A DNA stretch of 64,000 bases from Marsupella aquatica (lineage: Eukaryota; Marchantiophyta): NCBI GenBank assembly GCA_973895155.1, contig OZ316896.1:15190001-15254000 (forward strand), given 5' to 3'. The number at the start of each line of letters is the position of its first letter. Position 1 is the first letter of the stretch. This document shows positions 22,435 to 33,879 of this stretch, piece after piece. A program made the translations under genes and the position numbers. Under the pieces are notes generated by a model. That model searched no databases. It was not told the DNA's origin and saw only the letters and a program-made list of their open reading frames with translations.

Positions 22435-25400
22435 TCACTCTTCATCTGAATCTTCTTCACCTTCCCAGACATCATCATCATCACTATCACTTCTTGTCAA
22501 CACTGCCATCTCCTGAAAAACTACAATTTCTCCTTCATCCAAGGGCAGTCGTCTGTTAGCTGCTGCAACAAGCTCAGCCTCAACAGCCTCATGACGATCC
22601 ACAAGATCATTAAACTCAAGGTCATTTATACCCTCAACAACTCGTCGAGACCTCCCTTCCTTATGGAGGACATGTCTCCAAGAGGCCCTGGCTGTGTTTG
22701 GGTAAAAGAAAACCTGCTCAATCTGACTGGGCAAGACATAATCTAATTTCTCAGCTGAGGGATAAGGCATATTAAAATTAGCAAGCCATAGGCCAGTCTC
22801 ATCATGTTTCATTGATGGATTAGACCTCTCCTCTCCCCACTTAGACCGCACCCACTTTGCCTTCAAGATTATGGCTGGTTCAGAATGTAACAGAGGTCCA
22901 TAGTCAAGCACAAGTATCTGTGTCATAACCCCCACATATGTAAGCTTGGCCAAATTCACTCCAGTTTCTTCCCTGATCTGCTCATGGAAAGTTGTGGCCA
23001 CCCCTGAATCGAATGTAGCATATCCTTGACAATCAGTGTCCCTGAGAGTGGACATCTCACGCCATTCACCATTCCTATCTTTGCAGCGCATCACTCTGTA
23101 ATGGTTCCCAAAAGCCTTCATTGAATTGTAAGACAAAGCCTTCTGGCTTGGTGGAAAAGAAATTGCAGTCAACAACAACTTGTCCTCATTGTCATCCAGG
23201 TTAGCCTTGTGTATTGTATCCCTGAACCACACTCCAAAAGGAATGGAAGCAAATTCAGCAGGACAGGCCATTGCTTGACGTCTGCCTCGTCGTCGTTCTG
23301 CATTATTTTGTCTTACAACAGCTTCCCTTTCTATCCTTCGCTCCTCCTCTTCTGACTCATACAACCTTCCAAGCAAGCAAAGAACAATGTCAGATATCAT
23401 AAAAGAAATACTGTCTTATTGTGAAAGCGCATTTAGAACTACATTACTGAACACTGAGACAGCCATAAACAAAATGAGCTTATCATGTACCTGAGCCATG
23501 GTGCAACCTGTACATGGTTCTGTAGGTAATAGGTGTGGGCAGCATCTCGATCAGCAACAGTTAGAGACAGTTTACTTGAGGCCCCTTCCAGGACCACACC
23601 TTTAACCCCTGCCTCTTCTTCAGAGTCCCAGACCCGCTGCCAAGTTACTTTGCACTGAACCATATACTCTGTGAGAAATCCCAATGCCTCCTCTAGGATA
23701 TAACCCTCAGCCATAGATGCCTCTGGTCGTGCCCTATTTCTTACAAAAACCCTTTAGGTTTTTCAGGTATCTCTCGATTGGATACATCCACCGTTGTGAT
23801 ACAGGTCCACATATATCTAGCTCTTCCACTATATGCACCATCAAATGTGTCATGACATCAAAAAATGAAGCTGGAAAATGCATTTCCAGAGCACACAAAG
23901 TATGTGCCACATCTGTCATCAGTTCATCCTTAGTGCTAGGGTCCCAGACCTTACAGCAAATTTTACGCCACACACGACACACACTAATGATAGCCATTCG
24001 AGGTCCTGTTGCTATCAAGTCCTTCAATGCCAAGGGAAGTATCTGCTGCATTTGGCAATGGTAGTCATGAGACTTGAGACCAGCCAACTTATTGCTGGCT
24101 CTCACACACTTTGCCAATGAGCTACCAAAATCTGTGGGAACTTTCAAGTTCTTCAAAGTGCCCAGAAACTTCTCCAACTCTGGTTTGCTCATCACATAGG
24201 GCGCCTTGGGCTTCACAAAGTGATCCTTCTTATTGTTTGGATGAGGCTTCATCCATAGCTGCTCGTGAATGCCTTCAGCCTCCATATCATTCCGCACAGC
24301 AATGGTATCCTTCTTCCCAGAAGTAGTGTGAATCAAATTCTGAGCAATGTTCTTCTCTGTGTGCATGGGATCCAGCACATGGTTGATCAGAAGTTTCTGT
24401 ATGCAAACAACAAAAAGCAAATCAGTCCAACTGCAAATTGACATGTGTGTACAATGCTGGTTGCAATATCTTCAAGTAAAAAACGTGAATGCAAGTGTGA
24501 TTTTACTCACCGACCAGTATGGCAGCTTTGCAAGCCCTTGTGTCCTCTTCACCCCATGAAGCTTCGAAGGACAGTTCTTGCTTCCTTGTTTGGCCCCAGG
24601 TGTTTTCAAGTACTCTTCCACCTCAGCAGCAAAGGCTAATTTTTGCTCACAAGTCATCCTTGGGGGAGGCCCCTGTGGCTCGCACTCCCCATCAAATTTT
24701 GCTGCATAACTTTGGGAGCGGTACTTATGGTTCTCCTCCAACCACCTTCTACTCCCCAGAAATACATTTTTGGATAGAGCAGCAGACCTTCTGCAGCTCA
24801 CATTGGGACCACACACAATGCATCCATGATATCCTTTTGTGACTTGACCCGATATGAGACCCAAAGCTGGATAGTCATTCACTGTCCACAATAGAATGGC
24901 CCGCAGATTGAACCACTTATTCAGGCCAGGCCTATCAAGTGAATCAAAGCATGGAACTCCCTCCCAGAGCTCCAAAAGCTCCTCCAACAATGGAGCCATG
25001 TAAATGTCAATGTTGCGGTCAGTCACTGAATCAGGCCCAGGGATCAGCAAAGATAACATAATGAAGAACTTCTTGGTGGACAACCAAGGGGGCAAATTGT
25101 AATTCAACAATACCACAGGCCACGTAGAATGCTTGAGGTTGTTTTCCCCAAAGGGATTCACACCATCCAGAGCCAATCCAAGGTGTACATTGCGAGGCTC
25201 TGCTTCAAATGTTGGATCAATTGTTGTATCAATCTCCTTTCATGCCCTAGAATCTGCAACATGCCGGACCTTTCCATCTGTGCTTTTACTGTCCTTATGC
25301 CATGTCATCAACTCTGAAATAGCCTTGCACCTGTACATTCGTTTCAACCTGGGTATGAGGGGGAAATGTCGAAGGACTTTCATAGGTGCTTTGATTGCCC

Positions 25401-26276
25401 AACCTGCTTATACCTAGGCTTTTTGCACAGTGGACACTCATCGCAATCAGCATGCTCCTTTCTAAATAGGACACATCCATCCTCACAAGCATGAATTTTG
25501 ACATAATCCAAGCCAACATGACTGATTAGCTTCTTGCATGCATATAGGTTTTTAGGCAGCAGATTCTTAGCAGGCATCAACTGTTTCCCCATCAACGAAA
25601 GCAGTTCATCAACTCCAGAGTTGGTGAAACCATGATTATGGCATGTGTTTAGAAATGTCAACACAAATGACAATTGGGAAGTAGTGGACCCCTCATACAA
25701 AGGGGCACACGCCTCTTCAAATGCTCGCATCATCTTCTCCTCTGCCTGTTGGTCCCAAATCTGAGATGTTGCTTCTCCAGATGTACTGTCCGCCTCCAGA
25801 AGATCATCCATGTTGAAGAGACCCTCTTCACTTTCCTGCAAAGTGGGCTCCTCTGCAGTGGTTTCTTGGACGGGTTCACTGGCACTAGCAGTTTCACTTG
25901 GTATTGCTAGGTCCTCTAGTATCCCAGGGATATCTATGCCACAATCCATATCATTGGCAAGTTCCTCTGCACATCTTGCATTGTCCACAGGGCCCTCAAA
26001 TGCACCATCCCCCTCCATGCATCGTGCATTCCACTCATCATCAGAAGAGTCACAGTCCTCTCCCCACCAATACCTTTGCGATGGGTGGCGAGAATTCTGA
26101 ATGAGGTGCTTTTTAACAGTCCCTAGACTAACACGATTACCCCTACAGTTGCAAATGTAGCAAGGACATTTTATCTTTGTCATCCCAGCAGCTCTACAGG
26201 CTGCAGTCTGTCGACGCCACAACTTGTCATCCCTCCTATTCAAGTCATCTTGACTACCACGAAAGTTCCTCAACAT
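22435..26276 (-). pseudogene. TNP2-type CACTA transposase, inactivated
   Basis: Minus strand. The first ATG is at 26276 (MLRNFRGSQDD); a further 5' exon is possible. Domains in order: transposase-associated zinc region (CPCYICNCRG, about 26150); TNP2 core (FVLTFLNTCHNHGFTN, GCVLFRKEHADCDECPLC to about 25400, then LGLALDGVNPFGE and VNDYPALGLISGQVTKGYHGC); intron 24397-24510 (GT-AG); NHVLDPMHTEKN and DUF4218-like (to about 23740); intron 23366-23490; and a DUF4216-like region (VMTQILVLDYGPLL) ending in an acidic tail at 22435. Lesions: a frameshift near 25400, TGA at 25240-25242 where relatives have Trp, and a one-base frameshift near 23747. This would be the catalytic subunit for excision and integration; this copy cannot make it intact. 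Confidence 0.9.
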
Positions 26277-26528
26277 TGTTTCAGGCACTTCAAGTCAATC
26301 CAATCAATGTCTTCCACTCAATTTGCCAAAATGCAGAGGACCCACGTACCTTGCAACCTCTGCAAGCTCTCTGGATACTGCAATCCTCCACTCTAATGGT
26401 ACCAGCACTGGACTCCACACCTCTAGGCTACTCTGCATGTACATCCATGACCATATCAGAATACAATGGTGTGTAGTCATAGAAACCCACTCCACTAGAG
26501 TGATATCAGATCTGTGAATCTTATCAGA

Positions 26529-27053
26529 TCAGTACAAATACCACTCCTGTGCTCGATTATAGTCAACCCTCAGGTACTCAGGCAAGTACATTAAGTCATC
26601 TAAGTCTAACCCAAGATCATGCCATGGTGGTCTACGATCTGTGCCTACAAGTAGTAGTTTCAATGCCTTCCATTGTGGGGACATGGCTACCAAGTCCCTC
26701 CATTGGGTACTAATGAGTCGATATTGGCTAATGTCCTGCGCTGATGACATGGAAAGAACCCTAGGCCATACATTTGTGACTACTAAATCATATGGCAAAA
26801 CATGTAGCAAACTACTACATTCCTCATCATCCTCTTCACACCCGGCTTCACACTCATCTGCCGAAAAGTAAACCTCCTCCTCATCTGCCTTACAATACTG
26901 TACAACAGATTCAAGGTTGACAATGGTTCTGCCAGGTGGGGGTACAAATTGTCGGATTACCAAACCAACCAGCCAAACCACCACAAAATACATCCATGTA
27001 GCCACCCGTATGAGGAGTCTACATATGGTGTGGCGGTCTGGAATAAATGACAT
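26529..27053 (-). CDS. F-box-like protein with a membrane segment, CACTA cargo
   Basis: An uninterrupted 174-codon frame from ATG at 27053. Residues about 17-37 are hydrophobic (ATWMYFVVVWLVGLVIRQF), suggesting one membrane segment. Residues about 60-82 are acidic with paired cysteines. Residues about 84-131 (LPYDLVVTNVWPRVL ... QYRLISTQWRDLV) follow the F-box pattern: Leu-Pro start, then the Arg..Ser..Trp-Arg signature. F-boxes bind SKP1 in SCF ubiquitin ligases. There is no obvious substrate-binding repeat domain after it, only about 40 residues rich in Leu and Asp (GLDLDDLMYLPEYL). It lies 250 bases beyond the TNP2 5' end on the same strand. I infer host-gene capture; an alternative is a 5' part of the transposase transcript. 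The F-box assignment is moderate. Confidence 0.5.
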   Translation of the reverse strand: MSFIPDRHTICRLLIRVATWMYFVVVWLVGLVIRQFVPPPGRTIVNLESVVQYCKADEEEVYFSADECEAGCEEDDEECSSLLHVLPYDLVVTNVWPRVLSMSSAQDISQYRLISTQWRDLVAMSPQWKALKLLLVGTDRRPPWHDLGLDLDDLMYLPEYLRVDYNRAQEWYLY

Positions 27054-27679
27054 ACCGAGTGTAGTGTTTCACCTCCAACATTCACTGGTGAGAACCTACA
27101 ACATGGACATGACAATAAGCTCAGCTCCCTCATAATTTGTACTTGCCACTCCATAGTTTTCTCTTTTGAGTTCATACTGTGAATTTTTATTTGCAGAAAA
27201 GTTTTACGTTTTATGTCTTTGTTTCATGTGTTTAGGATGCTTCTTTCAAACCTGAAACTCTATTGCTACCCACAGACAGCAGGTTGAAGAAAATACCCCA
27301 TTGACAATGCCCCATCCATGACACCCAACAAACAAGACAACCAGATAAACACTGGGTCCAAACAATTCAATCACATCCACAGTATTGACATCCATAAACA
27401 TCAACTAGGATGGACCTCATACTGGTATACAAAATAATTACCAAATAAATAAGTAGAGTTTGAGTACTTTGATTTTCTAGACAGCTGGCCTTAGTCAATT
27501 AAACCCAAAGCATTGTCTCCATGCTCGTGCTAACCATTCACACAGTGAATAAAATGTGTGAACAAAATGTGTAAACAAAATGTGTGATGCGGACAAAACG
27601 TCATTGTTCCATTAACTAACTAAGTGTATCGATGTCTATAGTAGTATTGATGTATTTGAACCAAAATGGACCACGTCAA

Positions 27680-28333
27680 TCAAAGCCAGGAGATGTGATC
27701 ATGAGCTGCTGTGCCTAGAGCAGGGTCAATAGGATGGTCAGGACAGTAAATCATCCAACGTCCCTGGTCATGTGCAGTATGATGCCAGGGCACTCTGTCC
27801 GGTGCAAAACCTTGACGCTGGCTCTCGGCTAGGCAAGTACGATGCCAAGTTTTGGGACATCTCAAACACTGCACGGCCTCTGCCAGATGAGGGTCACGAT
27901 GGTCTTGCTGGCATGCAACACATGTATGGATGGGGCAAGACTCCACATCAAGTGGCAAGCATCCATGACAATAAAAACGAACACAATATGGCTGGGGGCA
28001 CTGCCTGGCTACAGCAGAGACAATGCCACACTGAAAACACCTGTATGTCTTATCCTTACACTCTGGACAATACCAAGGATCATCATCCTTGCCTGGTGCA
28101 ATAAATACGGCAGGGCACGTGCCGACAACTTCACCAACTTTGGAAACATGGTGGAAGTGCCGATGGCAAGCCCCATCACACATGGCCAGATCTCCATGCC
28201 AGTCACAAATGCCACAAAGCTGGGGACTACACTGACGTTTCTCAATGTCTGACCACAATTCAATCATCAACACATCTTCCTCCTTTCTCGTTCGAGTATC
28301 ATTCTTTCTGGCTTTATGCTTGGTCCTAGCCAT
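27680..28333 (-). CDS. Tandem PHD-finger protein, EDM2-like zinc module with H3-like N-terminus, CACTA cargo
   Basis: An intact 217-codon frame from the first ATG at 28333. It contains three consecutive Cys/His clusters. PHD 1 is at residues 40-92 (C40-x2-C43, C52, C56, H59/H61, C89-x2-C92). An extended zinc region lies at 99-141 (C99, C102, C112, C117, C122, C125, C133, H136, C138, C141). A PHD-like cluster is at 156-200 (C156, C159, H164, C167, C197, H200). The order and the signature GDLAMCDGACHRHFH followed by CPKTWHRTC resemble the PHD module of plant EDM2 and of NSD-type chromatin regulators, which read histone H3. The N-terminus from the ATG is MARTKHKARKN, like the H3 tail. No methyltransferase domain follows. 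The frame stays open upstream of the ATG, so an upstream exon cannot be excluded. Confidence 0.75.
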   Translation of the reverse strand: MARTKHKARKNDTRTRKEEDVLMIELWSDIEKRQCSPQLCGICDWHGDLAMCDGACHRHFHHVSKVGEVVGTCPAVFIAPGKDDDPWYCPECKDKTYRCFQCGIVSAVARQCPQPYCVRFYCHGCLPLDVESCPIHTCVACQQDHRDPHLAEAVQCLRCPKTWHRTCLAESQRQGFAPDRVPWHHTAHDQGRWMIYCPDHPIDPALGTAAHDHISWL

Positions 28334-29164
28334 TAAGACCACTGGACATTCATGAACAAGAAAACTTGAAGAGTTATTACACTGCTAAATTGGCTGTCAT
28401 AAAACACGTACTACCACTTGCATATTGCAATCCAATATGGGGCCAGGATGCAGAGGACTCACCAACTGTACTCAACCAAGAGGAAGGCACTGAAATTTGG
28501 AGATTGTCTTGATCGGTTTCAGATGTCGATCTCAATCCCCTCTCACGTCACAAGATGTAAAACAAGGATTCATAATCTGCAACAACACAAATGTGACACA
28601 AAATAGTCATTGGACTACTGTATACATGCATCTGATGTTTTGTTTCAAACTCCTTCTGTAACTAAAGGTTGCCTCAGACTCATTCAATACTATTCCAATT
28701 ATGCAAAGGACAATAGGCTTGCCATTGAACTCAGAAAAATAATTGCATAGACACTCTTCAACTTTCTTCATTCACTGTACCCGATCTAGAGCCATAAGGC
28801 ATATGTGCGAGGGGGGAGTGGGAGTCATTGACAGAGACTTTAACTATTGGATTCAACTATCAGTTAACAGTAGATTGTGGGCCTTCTGGAACAGAGTCTT
28901 GAACAGAGATGTTGAGTGGACTGGTGACATCTTAGATTAAAATGTTGTGCTTAGTAGATAGGATTTTTGCAATATACTTCAAAACTTTAATTCCACTGAG
29001 GTGTTCAAACCCTCAATCCAAAATTGTACAAATATAGAAAAAGTCAGAGCAGTTCAAGTTATTTCTCAGTGTTTAAGTTACTATTTCATCCAAAAATATG
29101 CCTTATCTCATTGCATCCTGGTACGTGCATATTGTGTTAGAATTCCTGCAGCTGTAAACTAACT
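28334..29164. other. Spacer inside the CACTA element
   Basis: No supported frame. It could be an intron or promoter for the PHD gene, given that the next minus-strand frame starts at 29617. Confidence 0.4.
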
Positions 29165-29617
29165 TCAAATCAAACATGATGTGTTCGAGAAACCCCCAAT
29201 AGCGGGGTTGGGCAGGGCTGGACACCCAAGATCACTATCCACACCATTCAACAATGCAAAGTGATTCCAAAGGATGCACATCCTCCTACTTTGTTTAGCG
29301 GCTTTGTCAGCACCGACCAGGGTTTTTGGGTTGACCACCCTACAAGCAACGCAGTCATACTGGCAAGAATGGATACATCCATGCGCTAGGATGGCCTTGA
29401 CGTGTGGCACTTTGCCAATAAGTGACACATACACCACGGATGTGGGAAAGGGTAATGCCACAGGTGGAGGCTGGCTGTAGTCATTCTGGACTACAACTGG
29501 ATAACGAAAATACCATGCAGAGTGGGCTGGCCATGTGCCACGTCTGACAAACTCCAGACGCAATCTCTCTGCGGTGCCTGCAAGACTCTGAGAATGAGCG
29601 CTGCGAGTCCTCACCAT
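29165..29617 (-). CDS. Unrecognised 150-aa protein, CACTA cargo
   Basis: Uninterrupted frame from ATG at 29617. It begins MVRTRSAHSQ, then a basic N-terminal region, a Pro-rich centre (QPPPVALPFPT), and a short segment with four Cys and two His (GCIHSCQYDCVACR) that could hold a zinc ion. I do not recognise a family. It lies upstream of the PHD gene on the same strand and could be a separate gene or a 5' exon of it; both frames begin Met-small-Arg-Thr-basic. Codon use does not look random, but selection cannot be judged from one copy. Confidence 0.4.
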   Translation of the reverse strand: MVRTRSAHSQSLAGTAERLRLEFVRRGTWPAHSAWYFRYPVVVQNDYSQPPPVALPFPTSVVYVSLIGKVPHVKAILAHGCIHSCQYDCVACRVVNPKTLVGADKAAKQSRRMCILWNHFALLNGVDSDLGCPALPNPAIGGFSNTSCLI

Positions 29618-32600
29618 AGCTTTTCTCGATCATGTCCTGTGCTGCTTTGCTCACGTCCACAGCAAGTCCACTCGCTCCTGAAACTATAAGACCATGGTTA
29701 AAAAACTGGAGATTTCATCACTGACCCAGAATTTCAGTTTATATACAGGGATGAATCCCTGAACGTTTTAAAGGACAAGCTCAGACAGGCTCAAGACTTT
29801 CCCAATGCCAACAGTTGGTCATTCTATGTACCCCAAACACAAACAAGACTCCATTAACCATAATAGAGTACCAAATAGGATTCCAAGATTCATAAAAGAG
29901 AAGCAACAGCAGGAGACAAGATGAAGAAACTCAAAACATACCATTGACCATACCAGAGTTTTCAATCGGACGGCAAGACCGATAGTAGGCCTAGCATTGA
30001 TCAAGACAGACAAAACTCTGATACTAGTATAGCAAGTAAAGAGCTTCTTCTCTGCAACAAAACCAGTTTGTCTCTATTTCAACTGTGAACCATTAGTCTC
30101 TATTTAAACAGTTAACCCGGGACGTGGAGAGGACAAGACTATTAAATGACAAGACTATTAAATGACAAGACTAAAGAGTATTTCATTCTTCCATTCTGTA
30201 CTCATCTATAGCAAACAGCAAGCAATATGTGACCAGTATGCTTCTGTAAGCCTTACAGACCAGCAATATGTGACCTTAAAGAGAGGCTTTTGACAGGAAT
30301 TCCGGTGAACACGGCCATCCACCAACGAGGGATAGGGGTAGTCCATACAATGAGCAAAACTGCAGAGAAGAAGGCAATGACACGGATGATGGGAATCCAA
30401 AATAGCCAATAGGTACAGAGGATGAGATTCTGAAGCCCAAGCAACAAAGCGGAGTAGCTAGCAACCTAAACCTTGCTCTCGACCGCCACTCAAACTTGCA
30501 GCTGATCGAATCCTGACTCTCAAAGTTGTAGCTGAGTCTTGCCTCTCAAACTTGCAGTGGCCCTCAAACTCGTACCTCACTCCCAACTCTCAAATTTGCA
30601 CCTCAATCCCAGCTCTCAAACCTAGCAAGTCGATCGCTGATCACTCAAACACCTATATAACAAATTCTAATGAAGTTCTAGCTAATAAAACTCACAGCAA
30701 CTTGCAGCGCAAGTGAACTCACCGTCGTAGCAGTTGGCAGGCGTCAATTGAGTTCACCTCAAATCTTGCAGCATTACAAGTGTAGCCCAACTCAAAGGTT
30801 GCAACAGAATTTTAACTCACTGTTACTCAAACTTGATCAGCAGCAGCAAGTCACTTCTTGAAACTGATCTTGCTGCACCTCCTAAAACTGCAAGTCGCAT
30901 GTCAAGTCGTCTGAGCCTCAAACTGATGTTGCTGCGCCTCCTACAACTAATGTTGTTGCGGCTCCTCAAACTGCAAGTCGCATCTCAGATGCCCAAAGCA
31001 GCAATGTAAGCGCAGCCCAAACAGTCAAACTCAATTGGAGACAACAACTTACCAGCTCAATCGGAGACAGCAACTTACCAGCTCAATCAGATGCAACAAC
31101 AGCATGCGCACATCCCAGACTCAGTTGCAATTGATAACCCTTGCACAACCTCCTCAGTGAGAGAATATGCAAGAAGCTCCCTAATATAGCTAAGGATCGA
31201 AGGTTTTTGCAATCAACGGAAGTGAGAGGAGTTACCGTAAGTCTTCACAAAATGAACCCAAGTTGGGGCTGGCTGCCGCTCGCTCAATGATAGCAAGTAC
31301 AGTTGGGCAGCGATTGGAGGAGCCGAAGCCCGATGGATCCCGCAGCCGTGACCTCGTGCAGCTAGGGCAGCGATTGGAGAGGCGAAGCCCGATGAGTTCA
31401 TCAGCAAAAGAAAGAATTCCGCAGCGGTGAGCTCACAGTCTCACATTCTCACAAGGCAACAGACCACATTCAGACCTAGACTGCCTGCAGATCCAACTCC
31501 CGTTTGGAAAAAGTGTTACCCAGGTTGAAGCTCAACTCAATGAAGTACCAGCTCACAGTTGGCAGACCCTAAATCGCAGCTTGCAATGATTGAGAACTCT
31601 ATCAAAGCCCGTAGCTCGCTCCAACAGCTTGTAGCTGGAGCCGCACAACACAACACTCCTGCGCAGCCCTCCCGCAGCGCTCCGCAAAGCACTCCCGCAG
31701 CACACTGCACAACACAACACTCCTGCGCAAATCTCCGTGACCCACTGCCGAGAAGAATGATAATGGACCCAGCTCAATCGGATAACAGTGAGCTAGCTTG
31801 GACGCGCAGCTCCGCACAGCACAACACTCCTGCATAGCCCTCCCTCAGCGCTCTGCAAAGCACTCCCGCAGCACACTACACAACACTCCCACAGCTCCAC
31901 GAGCCCTGATCTGATTGCAAACTCTTTGGGCAAAACAGAAGCGCAACTCTCGGGTATGCAACTCCCCTTTTTATAAGGCAAGTTTTTAATTCCTTATAAT
32001 GGCCTTATATCCAATTGACCATCTTAGATTTCGTTTTAGTCTACTAAAGTCTTGTACCTCTGAACTCAAGGAATCCAAAAATGTAACTTAAAAAAAAAAC
32101 CAAACATGTTTTGATGTACAAAAAATTGATCAAAACCAAGTTATATGGGTTTTTTTTAATACAGGGGTCTACAGCAAAACTAGCCAGCTTTTTAGGATTT
32201 TTATTAAAATTTTAAAAATATTTTAATAAAAATTACAACATGTATAGGAATATTTTTTAATTTCATATGGAAAATGAAGAAAACCAAACCTTTTATATGA
32301 CTTGAAAATTTTTAAAAGTGGAAAACCCAGGTTTTTTCAAATTTTAATTATTTTGTATAGCCAACTTTTTAGTCCATATAAAAATGTAGACCCCTGTCTA
32401 TTATATAAGACTTGCGTACCCGGGGCGCAACTTTGCTAAACCCGGGGCTAAACCCCTCGACTCCCTCGCCCTAAACGCTTTGTGGCAGACACACAAACAC
32501 AACATTCAACGTTGAGTCTCGATAGTTTGTGGGAAAAATAAAACTTGACTCACAGGCCTGCGGGTGCAAAGGGTGCAAAGAGCCGTTTGGCGCGAACCTA

Positions 32601-33879
32601 ACTGACATGTCAGCCGGCCCCTAGAGTGATCTCAGCCGTCCGGATGAAATGAGACTGCCTTGAGTGATCTCAACCATCAATGAGGCTGAATTTGATGTTA
32701 AGCCAAGGCCCCCAATCCCTCTACTTCAAGTGTCTCAATTACACTCCAAGCATTGTCTAACCCCACAAAATAAGTGCTAAGTCATGACAACTCTGCCCTC
32801 TCAATGTATAGCAAAAAACCAATAATTTCCAATATGCCACCAACAATATTAGGTGGTATAATTAGGTACTAGTAAGTATTGTCACATGCACTAGACTTTC
32901 TTTGTGTGAAAAATGACATCATCCATATGGACTTTTTTGTGTCATTAATGAAATGATCTAATACGAGTCTGACTAATATAATGCCAATTCAAACATTTGT
33001 CCTAAACCCATATTTTATTTTATAGAGTACCCAATGAGCTATCACTTTTTGCCTATTACCAATTTTAATACCCTAGTACTCCTTTAAAGTGTGTTACAAA
33101 TCACACAAAGCTTGAGAAGAAATGTAGGTGGTGCCATGTCACCAAACAATACTTTTTCTATGACACTCAGTTGAGAGTTACATAAACCATCCGGAAACCC
33201 CTCGCTTCTACGTGCCCTAAACCCTGTACTTCATTTAAATTGCTATCATATTCTCTGGATATATTATTATCCCTTGGCACCATTCACTTAACTTCTCTGG
33301 TAATTTAATTATCCACTCCGACCTTCAATCACTATGTTTTTTGTCAATGTTAAGTGGTATATATGTAGTCTTGCAGGTATAATCCTTGGGAACCACCACA
33401 TCCAAAGTGGTTTTGGCCAATCCTAAAAAACACCCCACTACTTACTTGATTGCAAGTTGTTAAAAAGAAACTATAATTATTGTATCACAAAAATGGGGAA
33501 CCAAACCACCACATTCAAAGTGCTTTTGCCAGCCCTCAAAAACCCACTACCTCTTTGCCAGTGGTTTCAGCAGTCTATCACTAAAATGTTGGTGACATTG
33601 TTACTGCACTGTGGTGAGAATCCGGTATGACATGATCTGTAGTGGTATTTACAAGATCTCTGTCCCTTACTTGATTGTCAGTTATTTGTAAATTACAACA
33701 TTATGTCATTTATCACTCAAGACTAGGTGATGGTACTAACACTAGAATACATGTGAGAGTTTGGAACCACATTGTTATTGAAAGTGTTTACACACAATTT
33801 ACCCCATTCCACTTACTTCTCCACTAAAATAACGGTGATATTCTAAGTGGAATTTCCCTACACCCTCAAACTACCTCTT
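29618..33879. other. Right-side non-coding interior of the CACTA element
   Basis: More than 4 kb with only short frames. The part 30480-31200 is low in complexity, with repeated CTCAAACTTGCAG and CAATCGGAGACAGCAAC phrases. The part 32000-32400 is AT-rich. No domain is seen. Confidence 0.6.
31610..31890. repeat. Tandem repeat of a GC-rich unit
   Basis: The phrase CACAACACTCCTGCGCA followed by CCCTCCCGCAGCGCTC-like sequence and GCAAAGCACTCCCGCAGCACAC occurs in two to three imperfect copies. The overlapping frames on both strands are repeat artefacts. Confidence 0.7.

Noticed and set aside
23717-26517. Plus-strand ORFs across the TNP2 gene
   Set aside because: They are antisense shadows of the minus-strand transposase exons.
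31559-31981. Cys/Ser-rich ORFs on both strands
   Set aside because: Produced by a GC-rich tandem repeat; frames exist on both strands with the same low-complexity pattern.
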